DNA of 64,000 nucleotides, taken from Chloroflexota bacterium (GTDB lineage Bacteria > Chloroflexota > Limnocylindria > QHBO01). The translations under genes were made by a program, and so were the position numbers. Location: NCBI GenBank assembly GCA_040902225.1, contig JBBDXT010000004.1:454965-518964 (forward strand). Reading direction: 5' to 3'. This document shows, one piece after another, positions 16,074-24,774 of the stretch. The notes under the pieces were generated by a model, which saw nothing but the letters and a program-made list of their open reading frames with translations, was not told where the DNA came from and ran no database searches. Within the stretch, counting starts at the first letter, position 1. Every line of letters begins with the position of its first letter.

Positions 16074-17413
16074 TGCACGCCGTCTCGCGTCGCCTGGAGC
16101 TGCGTCTCCTGCTGCCCCTCGTGATCCTGGTCCCGCTGGGTTTCGCCGTCACCCATATCGCCCAGACGGGCGCGCTCGACCCCGGCCCGATGGGGGTGGC
16201 GGTCGGCTACGTGGGCCTCATGTTCGGCGCTCACCTGGCATTGCGCCTGCTCGGCAACCGGGGGGACCAGCTCCTGCTGCCGTGCGTGGCGACGATCGGC
16301 GCCATCGGGATCGTCATGCTGAATCGCCTCCCACAGCAGCTGCTCGGCACTGATGCCTTTGGCGTCCAGTTCGGGATGGCCACCACGCAGCTTCTCTGGT
16401 TCGCGGTCGGCGTCACGGCGATGGTGGTGCTGGCCGGCCGATTCCGGGACGATGGCGTGCTGCGGCACTACAAGTACACCTGGGCGTTGGCCGGGACCCT
16501 GCTGCTGGTGATCACCTTCCTGTTCGGGCGTGAGGTGAACGGCGCCCGGCTGTGGATCTTCCTGGGACCCATCGGCTTTCAGCCCGGAGAGGCGATCAAG
16601 GTCGTGCTCGTCATCTTCATCGCCGCCTACCTGGCCGAGAAGCGCACGCTGCTGGCGGGCGCCAGCGCCCGCATCGGTCCGATCAAGATCCCGCCGCTGC
16701 CCTACCTGCTGCCGATGATCGCGATCTTCGTGATCGTGATGCTCGTCGTGGTCGTCAGCCGCGACCTCGGCACCGCGCTCCTGTTCATGGGGATCTTCCT
16801 GACGATGCTCTTCGTGGCGACCGGCCGGCGGAGCTACGTCCTGCTCGGGATCCTCCTCTTCGTGGCCGGCTCGTTCGTCGCCTACATCCTGTTCGCGCAC
16901 GTCCGAATTCGGGTCGACAACTGGATCGACCCGTTCGTCGACCCCAGCGACCGCGGATACCAGACCGTGCAGGCGCTCTACGCCTTCGGGCGCGGCGGCC
17001 TCTTTGGCGAGGGGCTTGGACAGGGGCTGCCCACCATCTCAGGACGGCTCCCGATCCCGGCGCTGCCCACCGACTTCATCTTTGCCGCGGTCGCCGAGGA
17101 GCTCGGGCTGATCGGTGCCTTCGCCCTGCTGGCGCTGGTGATGTGCCTGGTCTTCCGGGGCCTGCGCACCGCCATGCTGGCCCGCGACGACTTCAGCGCC
17201 ATGCTGGCGGTGGGCCTGACGGTCAGCCTTGGCCTGCAGACCCTCATCATCGCTGCCGGCAACGTGAAGCTCGTGCCGCTGACCGGGATCACCTTCCCGT
17301 TCGTCAGCTACGGCGGCTCGAGCCTGCTCGCCTGCTTCGTGGTGGTGGGGCTGCTGCTGGCGATCAGTCATCGGTCGGTGGTCGACGCCCAGATCGAGGG
17401 TCGCGGGCCGTGA
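16073..17413 (+). CDS. FtsW/RodA/SpoVE-family glycosyltransferase
   Basis: This 446-residue SEDS protein polymerises lipid II. About ten to twelve hydrophobic segments span the sequence. The conserved loop reads LPIPALPTDFIFAAVAEELG and the C-terminal part has TGITFPFVSYGGSS, both diagnostic. It is coupled to fhaB upstream and to the penicillin-binding protein downstream (GTGA), its cognate transpeptidase. RodA is more likely than FtsW because of this partner and the mycobacterial order, but sequence alone does not settle it. Confidence 0.93.
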   Translation: MHAVSRRLELRLLLPLVILVPLGFAVTHIAQTGALDPGPMGVAVGYVGLMFGAHLALRLLGNRGDQLLLPCVATIGAIGIVMLNRLPQQLLGTDAFGVQFGMATTQLLWFAVGVTAMVVLAGRFRDDGVLRHYKYTWALAGTLLLVITFLFGREVNGARLWIFLGPIGFQPGEAIKVVLVIFIAAYLAEKRTLLAGASARIGPIKIPPLPYLLPMIAIFVIVMLVVVVSRDLGTALLFMGIFLTMLFVATGRRSYVLLGILLFVAGSFVAYILFAHVRIRVDNWIDPFVDPSDRGYQTVQALYAFGRGGLFGEGLGQGLPTISGRLPIPALPTDFIFAAVAEELGLIGAFALLALVMCLVFRGLRTAMLARDDFSAMLAVGLTVSLGLQTLIIAAGNVKLVPLTGITFPFVSYGGSSLLACFVVVGLLLAISHRSVVDAQIEGRGP

Positions 17414-18957
17414 TCGCCACCAACATTCGTCGTCTATCGGTCTACCTCGTGTTCGCCTTTGCCGGTATCTCCGGCACACTCGTGTGGTGGCAGGTGCTCG
17501 ACGCGCAGACACTCGCGGCGCGACAGGACAACCCCCAGGTCATCGCCACCCGTCGCAGCCTGCCGCGGGGCTCGATCTTCGATTCGCAGGGACGCCTGCT
17601 GGCCTCGAGCGTGGTGACCGATGGGATCAGCCGGCGCACCTACACCGATCCGGCCTTCACGCACCTCCTGGGCTACGCCAGCCTGCGGTTCGGGGCGACC
17701 GGGGTGGAGCGGGCCTGGGACGACCTGCTCACCGGCCGCGCGGACCCAAACCCCCTGCGCGACCTGGTGAACGACGTCCTCGACCGGAAACCGGATCCGC
17801 GCGACCTGACATTGACCATCGATCAGCGCCTGCAGGACTTCGCCGCGGCCCGGCTGGGTGCCGCTCGGGGCGCGGTGGTGGCGCTCGACCCGCGCACCGG
17901 CGCGATCCTGGCGCTGGTCTCCACGCCGTCCTACGACGCGACCGGCTTCTCCGGGGACCCGGCCACGGCCCAGGCTCCCTTCGACGCCGTGGCGAGCCTC
18001 GCCGACAACCCGTTCCTGGACCGGAGCCGCCAGGGCCATTACACGCCGGGCTCGATCATGAAGGTGCTGACCGCCGCGGCCGCCCTCGACTCGGGCGCCA
18101 TCACGCCCCAGACCACCTTCCCAGACCAGCCCCAGGAAGAGGTGGACGGCTTCGTGGTCAGCGGCTTCACGATTCGCGAGCACGATCTGGGCCAGACGGC
18201 GCCGGCGCTCTGGGACCTGTCCCCGGCCCTGCAGGTGTCGAGCAACATCTACTTCGCGCACGTCGGCCTGGAGCTCGGCGCTGAGCGCTATCTCGACTAC
18301 GCGCGGCGCTTCGGCTTCTGCCAGGGCCTCCGCATCGGCTCCGACGCCCGCGGCCTGCCCGTCGATCCGTCCTACGTCTCAGCCCCGGCCGATGGCGGCT
18401 GCGCCCCCTTCAAGGACCAGGTGGAGCTCGCAAGCGCCGCCTTCGGGCAGGCCGCCGTCTCGGTCACGCCGCTGCAGATGGCACTGCTGGCGGCGACCAT
18501 CGCCAACGACGGGGTGGTCCCCCGGCCCTTCGTGGTCCGCGACCTGCGCAGCCACGCGGCGACGCCGGCCGCGGGGCCAACGCAGAGCGTGCTCGAGACA
18601 TATGACGGCGGACGTGGCAATCCGGCCATCTCGTCGGGAACAGCCGCGCAGGTGCGCCAGGCGATGGTCGATGCGGTCCACGGACCGATCGGGCGGCTGT
18701 ACGCCGCTTCCGGGGATGTGACGCGCTTCGGCATCTCGGGCGTCCAGACCGCCGGCAAGACGGGGACAGCGGAGCGCGGCCCCGGCCTCAAGCCGCACTC
18801 GTGGTTCATCGGCTTCACTCCGGCCCAGGATGGCGCCCTCGCGTCGATCGCGATCGTGGTCATCGTCGAGGGCGGCGGCAGCGGCTCGGTGAGCGCAGCC
18901 CCGCTCGGCGGCGCCGTGATGGCGGAGTGGCTGAAGCTGACCGGCAGCGGCAGTTGA
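17410..18957 (+). CDS. pbpA: Class B penicillin-binding protein (PbpA type)
   Basis: This 515-residue D,D-transpeptidase crosslinks peptidoglycan. It has one N-terminal membrane helix (about 10-30), a short dimerisation region containing RGSIFDSQGRLLASS, and the catalytic domain. The SxxK motif is Ser215-Ile-Met-Lys218, SxN is Ser277-Ser-Asn279, and KTG is at about 450-452. The GTG start at 17410 overlaps the stop of the SEDS gene. It is the cognate transpeptidase of that protein. A perfect hairpin follows the stop. Confidence 0.93.
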   Translation: MIATNIRRLSVYLVFAFAGISGTLVWWQVLDAQTLAARQDNPQVIATRRSLPRGSIFDSQGRLLASSVVTDGISRRTYTDPAFTHLLGYASLRFGATGVERAWDDLLTGRADPNPLRDLVNDVLDRKPDPRDLTLTIDQRLQDFAAARLGAARGAVVALDPRTGAILALVSTPSYDATGFSGDPATAQAPFDAVASLADNPFLDRSRQGHYTPGSIMKVLTAAAALDSGAITPQTTFPDQPQEEVDGFVVSGFTIREHDLGQTAPALWDLSPALQVSSNIYFAHVGLELGAERYLDYARRFGFCQGLRIGSDARGLPVDPSYVSAPADGGCAPFKDQVELASAAFGQAAVSVTPLQMALLAATIANDGVVPRPFVVRDLRSHAATPAAGPTQSVLETYDGGRGNPAISSGTAAQVRQAMVDAVHGPIGRLYAASGDVTRFGISGVQTAGKTGTAERGPGLKPHSWFIGFTPAQDGALASIAIVVIVEGGGSGSVSAAPLGGAVMAEWLKLTGSGS

Positions 18958-18983
18958 CCGCCGGGCCGGCGCAGCACCGGCGG
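18958..18983 (+). terminator. Hairpin after pbpA
   Basis: CCGCCGG (18958-18964) pairs with CCGGCGG (18977-18983). There is no T run, so it is at most a weak or factor-assisted terminator. A TATTGT box at 18998-19003 then starts the moxR operon. Confidence 0.35.
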
Positions 18984-19053
18984 ACGGCGCGCTGGGGTAT
19001 TGTTCGGCGCGGGCGGACACGCTCACGGTCGAATGGAAGGGGAGTCTCCCGCG

Positions 19054-20019
19054 GTGAAGAGTGTCAAGGAGTCGGCCGAGCGCGTCGTCGCCAACGTCGA
19101 GCGCGTCATCGTCGGCAAGCACGTTGAAGTGCGCATGGCCCTGGTGGCGCTGCTGTGCGAGGGGCACATCCTGATTGAGGACGTGCCAGGGGTCGGCAAG
19201 ACGATGCTGGCCAAGGCACTCAGCCGCAGCATCGGCTGTACCTTCCGGCGCATCCAGTTCACCCCGGACCTGCTGCCGTCGGACGTCACCGGGCTCTCCA
19301 TCTTCAACCAGAAGACCCAGGAGTTCGAGTTCCGGCCGGGACCGATCATGGCCCAGGTGGTCCTGGCCGATGAGATCAATCGCGCCACCCCGAAGACCCA
19401 GAGCGCGCTGCTCGAATGCATGGAGGAGCACCAGGCGACGATCGACGGGGTCAGCCACCCGATGCCGACGCCGTTCCTCGTGATCGCAACCCAGAACCCG
19501 ATCGAATACGAGGGCACCTTCGCATTGCCAGAGGCCCAGCTCGACCGCTTCATGCTTCGCCTGCGACTCGGTTATCCGAAGGCGATGGAGGAGATCGTCA
19601 TCCTCGACGAGCAGAAGCGACGGCATCCGATCGACCAGCTGCAGCAGGTGCTGGAAGTCGAGGAGCTGCGCGAGATGCAGGCCGCAGTCAAGGAGATCTA
19701 CGTCGACCAGGTCGTGGCCGAGTACATCGTGCGGCTGACCGGGGCAACGCGAGAGCACGCCGATGTCTACCTGGGGGCATCGCCGCGCGGCTCGATCAAC
19801 CTGTATCGAGCGGGCCAGGCGCTGGCTTCCCTCGACGGGCGGGACTTCGTGATCCCCGACGACATCAAGCAGCTGGCCGTGGCCGTCCTCGGCCATCGGC
19901 TGATCGTGAAGAGCCAGGCATCGCTGCGCGAGGTCGACCCTGACGGGATCGTGCGCGAGATCATGGGCCAGGTCCCGATCGGGGAGAGCACGAGCGCCGC
20001 GATCGCAGGCACTCGCTAG
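19054..20019 (+). CDS. MoxR-family AAA+ ATPase
   Basis: This 321-residue ATPase acts as a chaperone for metal insertion or complex assembly. Walker A is [11 protein letters not shown], Walker B is [10 protein letters not shown] with the MoxR-typical [10 protein letters not shown], and sensor 1 is [11 protein letters not shown]. The GTG at 19054 is chosen because AAGGGGAG lies 9 bases upstream; an in-frame ATG at 19033 is the alternative. It heads a classic triad with DUF58 and a transglutaminase, found across many phyla and usually linked to envelope or protein maturation. Confidence 0.93.
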   Translation: MKSVKESAERVVANVERVIVGKHVEVRMALVALLCEGHILIEDVPGVGKTMLAKALSRSIGCTFRRIQFTPDLLPSDVTGLSIFNQKTQEFEFRPGPIMAQVVLADEINRATPKTQSALLECMEEHQATIDGVSHPMPTPFLVIATQNPIEYEGTFALPEAQLDRFMLRLRLGYPKAMEEIVILDEQKRRHPIDQLQQVLEVEELREMQAAVKEIYVDQVVAEYIVRLTGATREHADVYLGASPRGSINLYRAGQALASLDGRDFVIPDDIKQLAVAVLGHRLIVKSQASLREVDPDGIVREIMGQVPIGESTSAAIAGTR

Positions 20020-20027
20020 GCACCGTC

Positions 20028-21284
20028 ATGGGCCTGTCACGGCAGCTCCGGGTCGTCTTCTTCGGCACCGCACTGGTCGTTGCCGCCTTCAGCACCGGGA
20101 TCAACTTCCTCTTCTTCCTGGTCTACCTGCTGGCGACGCTCCTGCTCGCCTCGCGCTGGTACGCGCGCCGTGGCCTGCGAGGGCTGCGCGCCGGCTATCA
20201 CGTGCTCAACCCGCGGAGCCAGGTGGGCGACACGCTCGAGGCGGTCTATCGGGTCGATAACGACAGCCGCTGGACCAAGCCGTGGGTCGAGGTCGCCAAC
20301 GAGTCGACCCTTCCCGCGCCGCTGCCGGGCCGCGTGGTCGGCGTGAAGGCCGGCGGGAGCCGCCAGTGGCTGGCGAAGGTCTTCCTCCTGCGCCGAGGCA
20401 GCTACCGGCTCGGCGCCCTGCGGGTGCGGACCGGTGATCCGTTCGGGCTCTTCTCGAGCGAGATGGTGGTCGGGCGGCCGACCTGGATCGTGGTCTTCCC
20501 ACAGGTCCATCCACTGCCGCACTGGCGCCTGCCCCCCTCGCCGGTGGATGGGAGCACGCCGTCGCGTCGCCGCTACGAGGCGGCGACACCATTGGTCAGC
20601 ACGGTGCGTCCATACGTGTATGGCGACGCGATCAATCGGATCCACTGGCTCAGCTCCGTGCGCCATGGCGAGCTGATCGTGAAGGAGTTCGACCTCGAGC
20701 AGGCGGCCGACCTGTGGCTCCTGCTCGACCTGCAGCGCGCAGCGCACGCCGGATCGACGGAGTCCGCGTCGGTCGAGACCGCGGTCAGCGCCGCCGCCTC
20801 GATCGCGGTCCACACCCTGGGCGAGAACCGGGCGGTGGGGATCACCGTCAGCTCGCGGCGACAGCAGCACCTGACCCCGGATCGCGGCACGCGAGTAGAG
20901 CAGAAGATCCTGAACCTGCTTGCCAACGTCCAGGCCGATGGGTCGCAGCCGCTCGCCGAAGTGGTGGTCTCCACGCTTCCGCAGCTGCGGCGCGGCATGA
21001 CCCTGTGCATCGTCACCGGCTCAACGGATCGCGAGTGGGTGCGCGCGCTCGCTTCCCTGCGGAGGCGAGGGATCGGCACCATCGTCGTCCTGCTCGATCG
21101 CTTCAGCTTCGCAGGACGGGACGACGACGACGGTCGCGCCGAGCTGGCAGCCGTACGACACGCCCTGGCCGAGTACGACATCGCGCACCACCTGCTCCGG
21201 GCGGGAGACGACCTCTCCAGCGTTCTCGGGCGGAGAGCGATCGGCGCGCGGGCACCGGCCATGCGGGAGCGGACTCGTGCCTGA
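20028..21284 (+). CDS. DUF58-domain membrane protein
   Basis: This 418-residue protein has two hydrophobic segments near the N-terminus (about 8-40). The DUF58 signature GDAINRIHWLSSVRHG lies at about 198-213, followed by a von Willebrand-like region with WLLLDLQRA. These proteins pair with MoxR ATPases. It starts 8 bases after moxR, and its end overlaps the next GTG start by 8 bases, so the three genes form an operon. Confidence 0.9.
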   Translation: MGLSRQLRVVFFGTALVVAAFSTGINFLFFLVYLLATLLLASRWYARRGLRGLRAGYHVLNPRSQVGDTLEAVYRVDNDSRWTKPWVEVANESTLPAPLPGRVVGVKAGGSRQWLAKVFLLRRGSYRLGALRVRTGDPFGLFSSEMVVGRPTWIVVFPQVHPLPHWRLPPSPVDGSTPSRRRYEAATPLVSTVRPYVYGDAINRIHWLSSVRHGELIVKEFDLEQAADLWLLLDLQRAAHAGSTESASVETAVSAAASIAVHTLGENRAVGITVSSRRQQHLTPDRGTRVEQKILNLLANVQADGSQPLAEVVVSTLPQLRRGMTLCIVTGSTDREWVRALASLRRRGIGTIVVLLDRFSFAGRDDDDGRAELAAVRHALAEYDIAHHLLRAGDDLSSVLGRRAIGARAPAMRERTRA

Positions 21285-23577
21285 GCTGCTGCGTCGCTTC
21301 CTGCAGCCGCGCGAGGGCTGGAGCAGCCTGGCCCTCCTGCTGGTCATGCTGCTCACGCTCGTGTGGTCCCTGCAGCGGGCGGCGTGGGTCAATCACATGG
21401 ACTACCTCCTCCCCGTCGCGGTCGTCGCGGCGCTGGTCGGAGCGCTGCTCGGGCTGACCCGTCTGAGCGTGCTGTTCACCCTGCCGATCGGAGCCGTCCT
21501 GGGAGCCGGATTCGTGCTCTGGACCATCGGTGGCGAGTACTTGCCGGAGCGGGACCAGGCGGGACGGCTGATCATCCTGCGAGGGGACGCGCTGGATTGG
21601 ACCCGCATCGTCGTCGACGGCGGGTTCGCGCCACAGCTATCCCCCTACGCGCTGGGCCTGGGGGTCCTGATGTGGGTCACCGCCTTCATCGCCTCCTACG
21701 CGCTGTACCGGCACCATCGGGTCCTCGACAGCATCCTGCTGGTTGGCGTGGCACTCATCGCGAACATGTCGGCCACCTTCACGGACCTCTTCCTGTATCT
21801 CGTTCTCTTCTCGCTCGCGGCGCTCCTGCTCTGGCTGCGCATCGCACTGGTCAACCGCGAGGAGAATTGGCGCCTTCGCCGGGTGAAGGAGAACCTGGAT
21901 GTCCCGGGACAGATCATGCGGAGCGGCATCACGTTCATCGCCGGCAGCGTCGCCCTGGCCTGGATCCTGACGACGGTCGCGGTGGCGGCGCCGCTGACCA
22001 GCGTGTGGAGCAATCTCGACGGTGTGTGGTCGGACATTCGCAACCAGTTCGAAGGGGCATTCGGCGGCCTGGCCGGCACCGACTCGCGGATCCAGGGAAC
22101 GTCGTTTGGCTCCTCGTTCCGCGTTCACGGCAGCTGGGTCAGCTCAGACGGTCCGGTCATGACGGTGGGCTCGCAGCGCCCGTACTACATGCGCACCGTC
22201 ACCTACGACCTCTACACCGGCCATGGCTGGTCGAGCAGCGAGGGCCCGAATCGGCGGGTGGCCGCCGGTGATCGCATCTTCCCGGGCGAGACCCCCGAGC
22301 GTCCGCTGGCGCCCACCGCCTTCGAACTCGAGACGGTGACGGTCGGGGTGCAACGCAATGTCGGGCGCAACGTCTTCGCGCCCGGCTACCCCACCGTCGC
22401 ATTCGCCCCGCTCATCGTGCATGAGCCCCGCGGCCTGCCGCTGCTTGGCGCGCTGCAGTCCGGCGTGCTCCTCGAGGAAGGGAAGGGTTACCAGATCACG
22501 GCGGCGATCTCGACCGCCACCGAGGCGCATCTGGCCGGCGCCGGCACGGCCTACCCACCCGCGATCGTGACGACCTATACCGGCACCGCCGGCGTCACCC
22601 AGCGGACCGCCGACGAGGCGCGCCGCGTGGTGATCGCCGCCGGCGCCACCGACCCGTACCACCAGGCCAGGGCACTTGCCGACTACCTGCGCACGGATCC
22701 GCGGTTCACGTACCGGACGGTCGCCGCCCTGCCGTCGGATCCGAACCGTGACATCGTCGACTTCTTCCTCTTCGACCCGGCTGGGCAGATCGGCTACTGC
22801 GAATACTTCGCCACCACCATGGCGGTCATGGCGCGGACGCTCGGACTGCCGGCCCGCGTGGCCGTCGGCTATGCGCCGGGAGAGCGGCTCGAGGCGGGGA
22901 TCTACCAGGTCCGCGAACGCAATGCCCACGCCTGGGCGGAGGTCTTCTTCCCGGGCTATGGCTGGCAGATCTTCGAAGCGACCAAGTCGATCGCGCCCGT
23001 GGCCCGCCTCGCGGGCTCCGGGACCGTGCCACCGCTCATCCTGCCCAACGGCCAGATCGACCCCGGAAACCGGGTCCCCGAGGAGCAGGACCCGGGCACG
23101 ATCTCCGCCCTCCCCTCATTCGAGCCCGTCGAAGGGGGGTTCACGCGGGGGGGCCAGCGCCCCAGCGACGAGGAACGCATCAACAACGCATGGTTGTTCC
23201 TGGTCCTGCTGATGCTGCTCCTGGCGGTCGCTGCATGGCGGATGGTGCGAGGCCGGCATCGGTTCCGCTTCCTTGCCCCGGGGGACCGGCAGTGGCAGCG
23301 GCTCGCCTACGCAGCTGACCGCGCCGGGGTCGCGCAGCGACCGTCGGAGACCGTCTATGAGTACGCCGGCTGGCTGGAGGAGCAGATCCCCAAGCGCCGC
23401 ATCGAGATCCATGACATCGCCGACGGCAAGGTCTGGCAGAGCTACTCAGGGCACTCCATCTCGTCCGAGGTGATCGCCCGCCTTGAGCGTGCCTGGAGCC
23501 GTCTGCAGCTGCCGCTCCTGTGGCTCGCGCTGCGCAAGCGCATCCGTTCGCTGCTGCGCGACGGCACGAGCAGCTAG
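21277..23577 (+). CDS. Transglutaminase-like membrane protein (TgpA type)
   Basis: This 766-residue protein has about six N-terminal membrane helices (1-240, DUF3488 type). A large external domain holds a transglutaminase core with catalytic cysteine in GYCEYFATTMAVMAR, histidine in RNAHAWAEVFFPG and a following FEATKS. One more membrane helix (about 645-665) precedes a cytoplasmic DUF4129-like tail. TgpA of Pseudomonas has the same plan and is linked to an essential periplasmic function. The GTG start lies inside the DUF58 gene. Confidence 0.92.
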   Translation: MPELLRRFLQPREGWSSLALLLVMLLTLVWSLQRAAWVNHMDYLLPVAVVAALVGALLGLTRLSVLFTLPIGAVLGAGFVLWTIGGEYLPERDQAGRLIILRGDALDWTRIVVDGGFAPQLSPYALGLGVLMWVTAFIASYALYRHHRVLDSILLVGVALIANMSATFTDLFLYLVLFSLAALLLWLRIALVNREENWRLRRVKENLDVPGQIMRSGITFIAGSVALAWILTTVAVAAPLTSVWSNLDGVWSDIRNQFEGAFGGLAGTDSRIQGTSFGSSFRVHGSWVSSDGPVMTVGSQRPYYMRTVTYDLYTGHGWSSSEGPNRRVAAGDRIFPGETPERPLAPTAFELETVTVGVQRNVGRNVFAPGYPTVAFAPLIVHEPRGLPLLGALQSGVLLEEGKGYQITAAISTATEAHLAGAGTAYPPAIVTTYTGTAGVTQRTADEARRVVIAAGATDPYHQARALADYLRTDPRFTYRTVAALPSDPNRDIVDFFLFDPAGQIGYCEYFATTMAVMARTLGLPARVAVGYAPGERLEAGIYQVRERNAHAWAEVFFPGYGWQIFEATKSIAPVARLAGSGTVPPLILPNGQIDPGNRVPEEQDPGTISALPSFEPVEGGFTRGGQRPSDEERINNAWLFLVLLMLLLAVAAWRMVRGRHRFRFLAPGDRQWQRLAYAADRAGVAQRPSETVYEYAGWLEEQIPKRRIEIHDIADGKVWQSYSGHSISSEVIARLERAWSRLQLPLLWLALRKRIRSLLRDGTSS

Positions 23578-23579
23578 CC

Positions 23580-24740
23580 TCAGCCGACGGGAGCCGGCTG
23601 TTTCACCTCGTAGACCTCTCGCATGGCACGCACCGCGGCGGGTGGATTGGTCTGCCGGCCGTGCTCGGCGAGCGTCTCGCCCATGACGCGAACCGCCTCA
23701 CTCATCTCGTCGATGCCGACACCGCCCATGTGTCCGAATCGCAGGATGCGCCCGGCCCATGCCCCCTGGCCGCCCGCCACGATCAGCCCCTTGGCCCGCA
23801 TCGCCGCGTTGAACGGACCCCAGTCGAGGCCGTCCGGCAGCCAGGCGGCGGTGACGGTGTTCGACCGATCCCCGGGGGCGGCCACCAGCTGCAGGCCAAG
23901 CGCCTCGAGGCCCGCCTGGACGGCCGCTGCGATCGCCGCATGCCTGGCCCAGGTCTGCTCGCGCCCTTCCGCGAGCAGACGTCGAACACCCACGCGCAGC
24001 CCGAACAGGACGCTGACCGCGGGGGTCCACGGGGTCTGACCCTTCTCGGCCCATTTGCGCGCCTCGGCCAGGTCCCAGTAGGCGCGTGGCATGCGGGCGG
24101 ACTCGTTGGCGCTCCACGCCCGCTCACCGAGCGCGGCGATGGCGATCCCCGGTGACCCCATCCATGCCTTCTGGCTGGCGCTCACCACCAGGTCGATCCC
24201 CCAGGCGTCCATCTCGAACGGCATCGCGCCCAGCCCGCTGATGCCGTCGACCAGGAGCAGCGGATCGCCCGGGCCGTTGCGGACGACATCGGCCAGCTCG
24301 CGGAGCGGGTTCGTCACGCCGGTCGAGGTCTCGTTGTGGGTGAGCAGGATGGCGCGATAGGCGGGATTCGCCGCGAGGTGCTGCGCGAGGGTTTGCGGGT
24401 TGGCCGCGTCGCCCCACGGGACCTCGAACCGCTCGACCTGGGCTCCGAAGGCAGAGGCGATCTTGGCAAATCGGTCGCCGAATGAGCCGATGGTGACGGC
24501 GAGCACCCGGTCACCCGGCGAGAGGGTGTTGACGACGGCTGCCTCCAGCGCCCCGGAGCCGGAACCGGTCAGCAGCAGCACCTCCCCGCGCGTGCCGATC
24601 AGTTCGGCCAGGCCCGTCGTGAGCTCGCGCTGCAGCTCGGCGAACTCGGTGCCGCGGTGATCGATCATCGGCGCCGCCTGGGCTTCGCGAACTTCTTGAA
24701 GGAGCGGGGTCGGCCCGGGGACGCGCAGGTTCTGGTCCAT
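23580..24740 (-). CDS. Alanine-glyoxylate / serine-pyruvate aminotransferase family
   Basis: This 386-residue class V PLP enzyme transfers amino groups to glyoxylate or a similar keto acid. The N-terminus reads LRVPGPTPLLQEV and MIDHRGTEF, the family signature, and the PLP lysine lies in SASQKAWMGSPG. The ATG at 24740 gives the normal N-terminus; earlier in-frame starts would extend into rarA. It is divergent to rarA and its start codon abuts the other strand's CCATGG. The substrate cannot be fixed from sequence alone. Confidence 0.9.
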   Translation of the reverse strand: MDQNLRVPGPTPLLQEVREAQAAPMIDHRGTEFAELQRELTTGLAELIGTRGEVLLLTGSGSGALEAAVVNTLSPGDRVLAVTIGSFGDRFAKIASAFGAQVERFEVPWGDAANPQTLAQHLAANPAYRAILLTHNETSTGVTNPLRELADVVRNGPGDPLLLVDGISGLGAMPFEMDAWGIDLVVSASQKAWMGSPGIAIAALGERAWSANESARMPRAYWDLAEARKWAEKGQTPWTPAVSVLFGLRVGVRRLLAEGREQTWARHAAIAAAVQAGLEALGLQLVAAPGDRSNTVTAAWLPDGLDWGPFNAAMRAKGLIVAGGQGAWAGRILRFGHMGGVGIDEMSEAVRVMGETLAEHGRQTNPPAAVRAMREVYEVKQPAPVG

Positions 24741-24749
24741 GGCGGGCAT

Positions 24750-24755
24750 CATAAT
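24750..24755 (+). promoter_or_regulatory. -10 box of rarA (CATAAT)
   Basis: CATAAT at 24750-24755 would start transcription near 24762, inside any N-terminal extension from 24739. This supports the ATG at 24775 as the rarA start. Confidence 0.4.
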
Positions 24756-24774
24756 CGGCCGATGGATCGGACCG

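Noticed and set aside
16552-17409. Upstream part of the frame that contains pbpA
   Set aside because: It overlaps the SEDS gene in another frame; the GTG at 17410 with GTGA overlap gives a normal penicillin-binding protein.
18961-19053. Extra small gene between pbpA and moxR
   Set aside because: Only short GC-rich frames; the region is explained by a hairpin, a TATTGT box and the moxR leader.
20590-20606. ACCATTGGT inside the DUF58 gene as another array site
   Set aside because: It is a single coding occurrence, not palindromic over 15 bp, with no partner at 51 bp.
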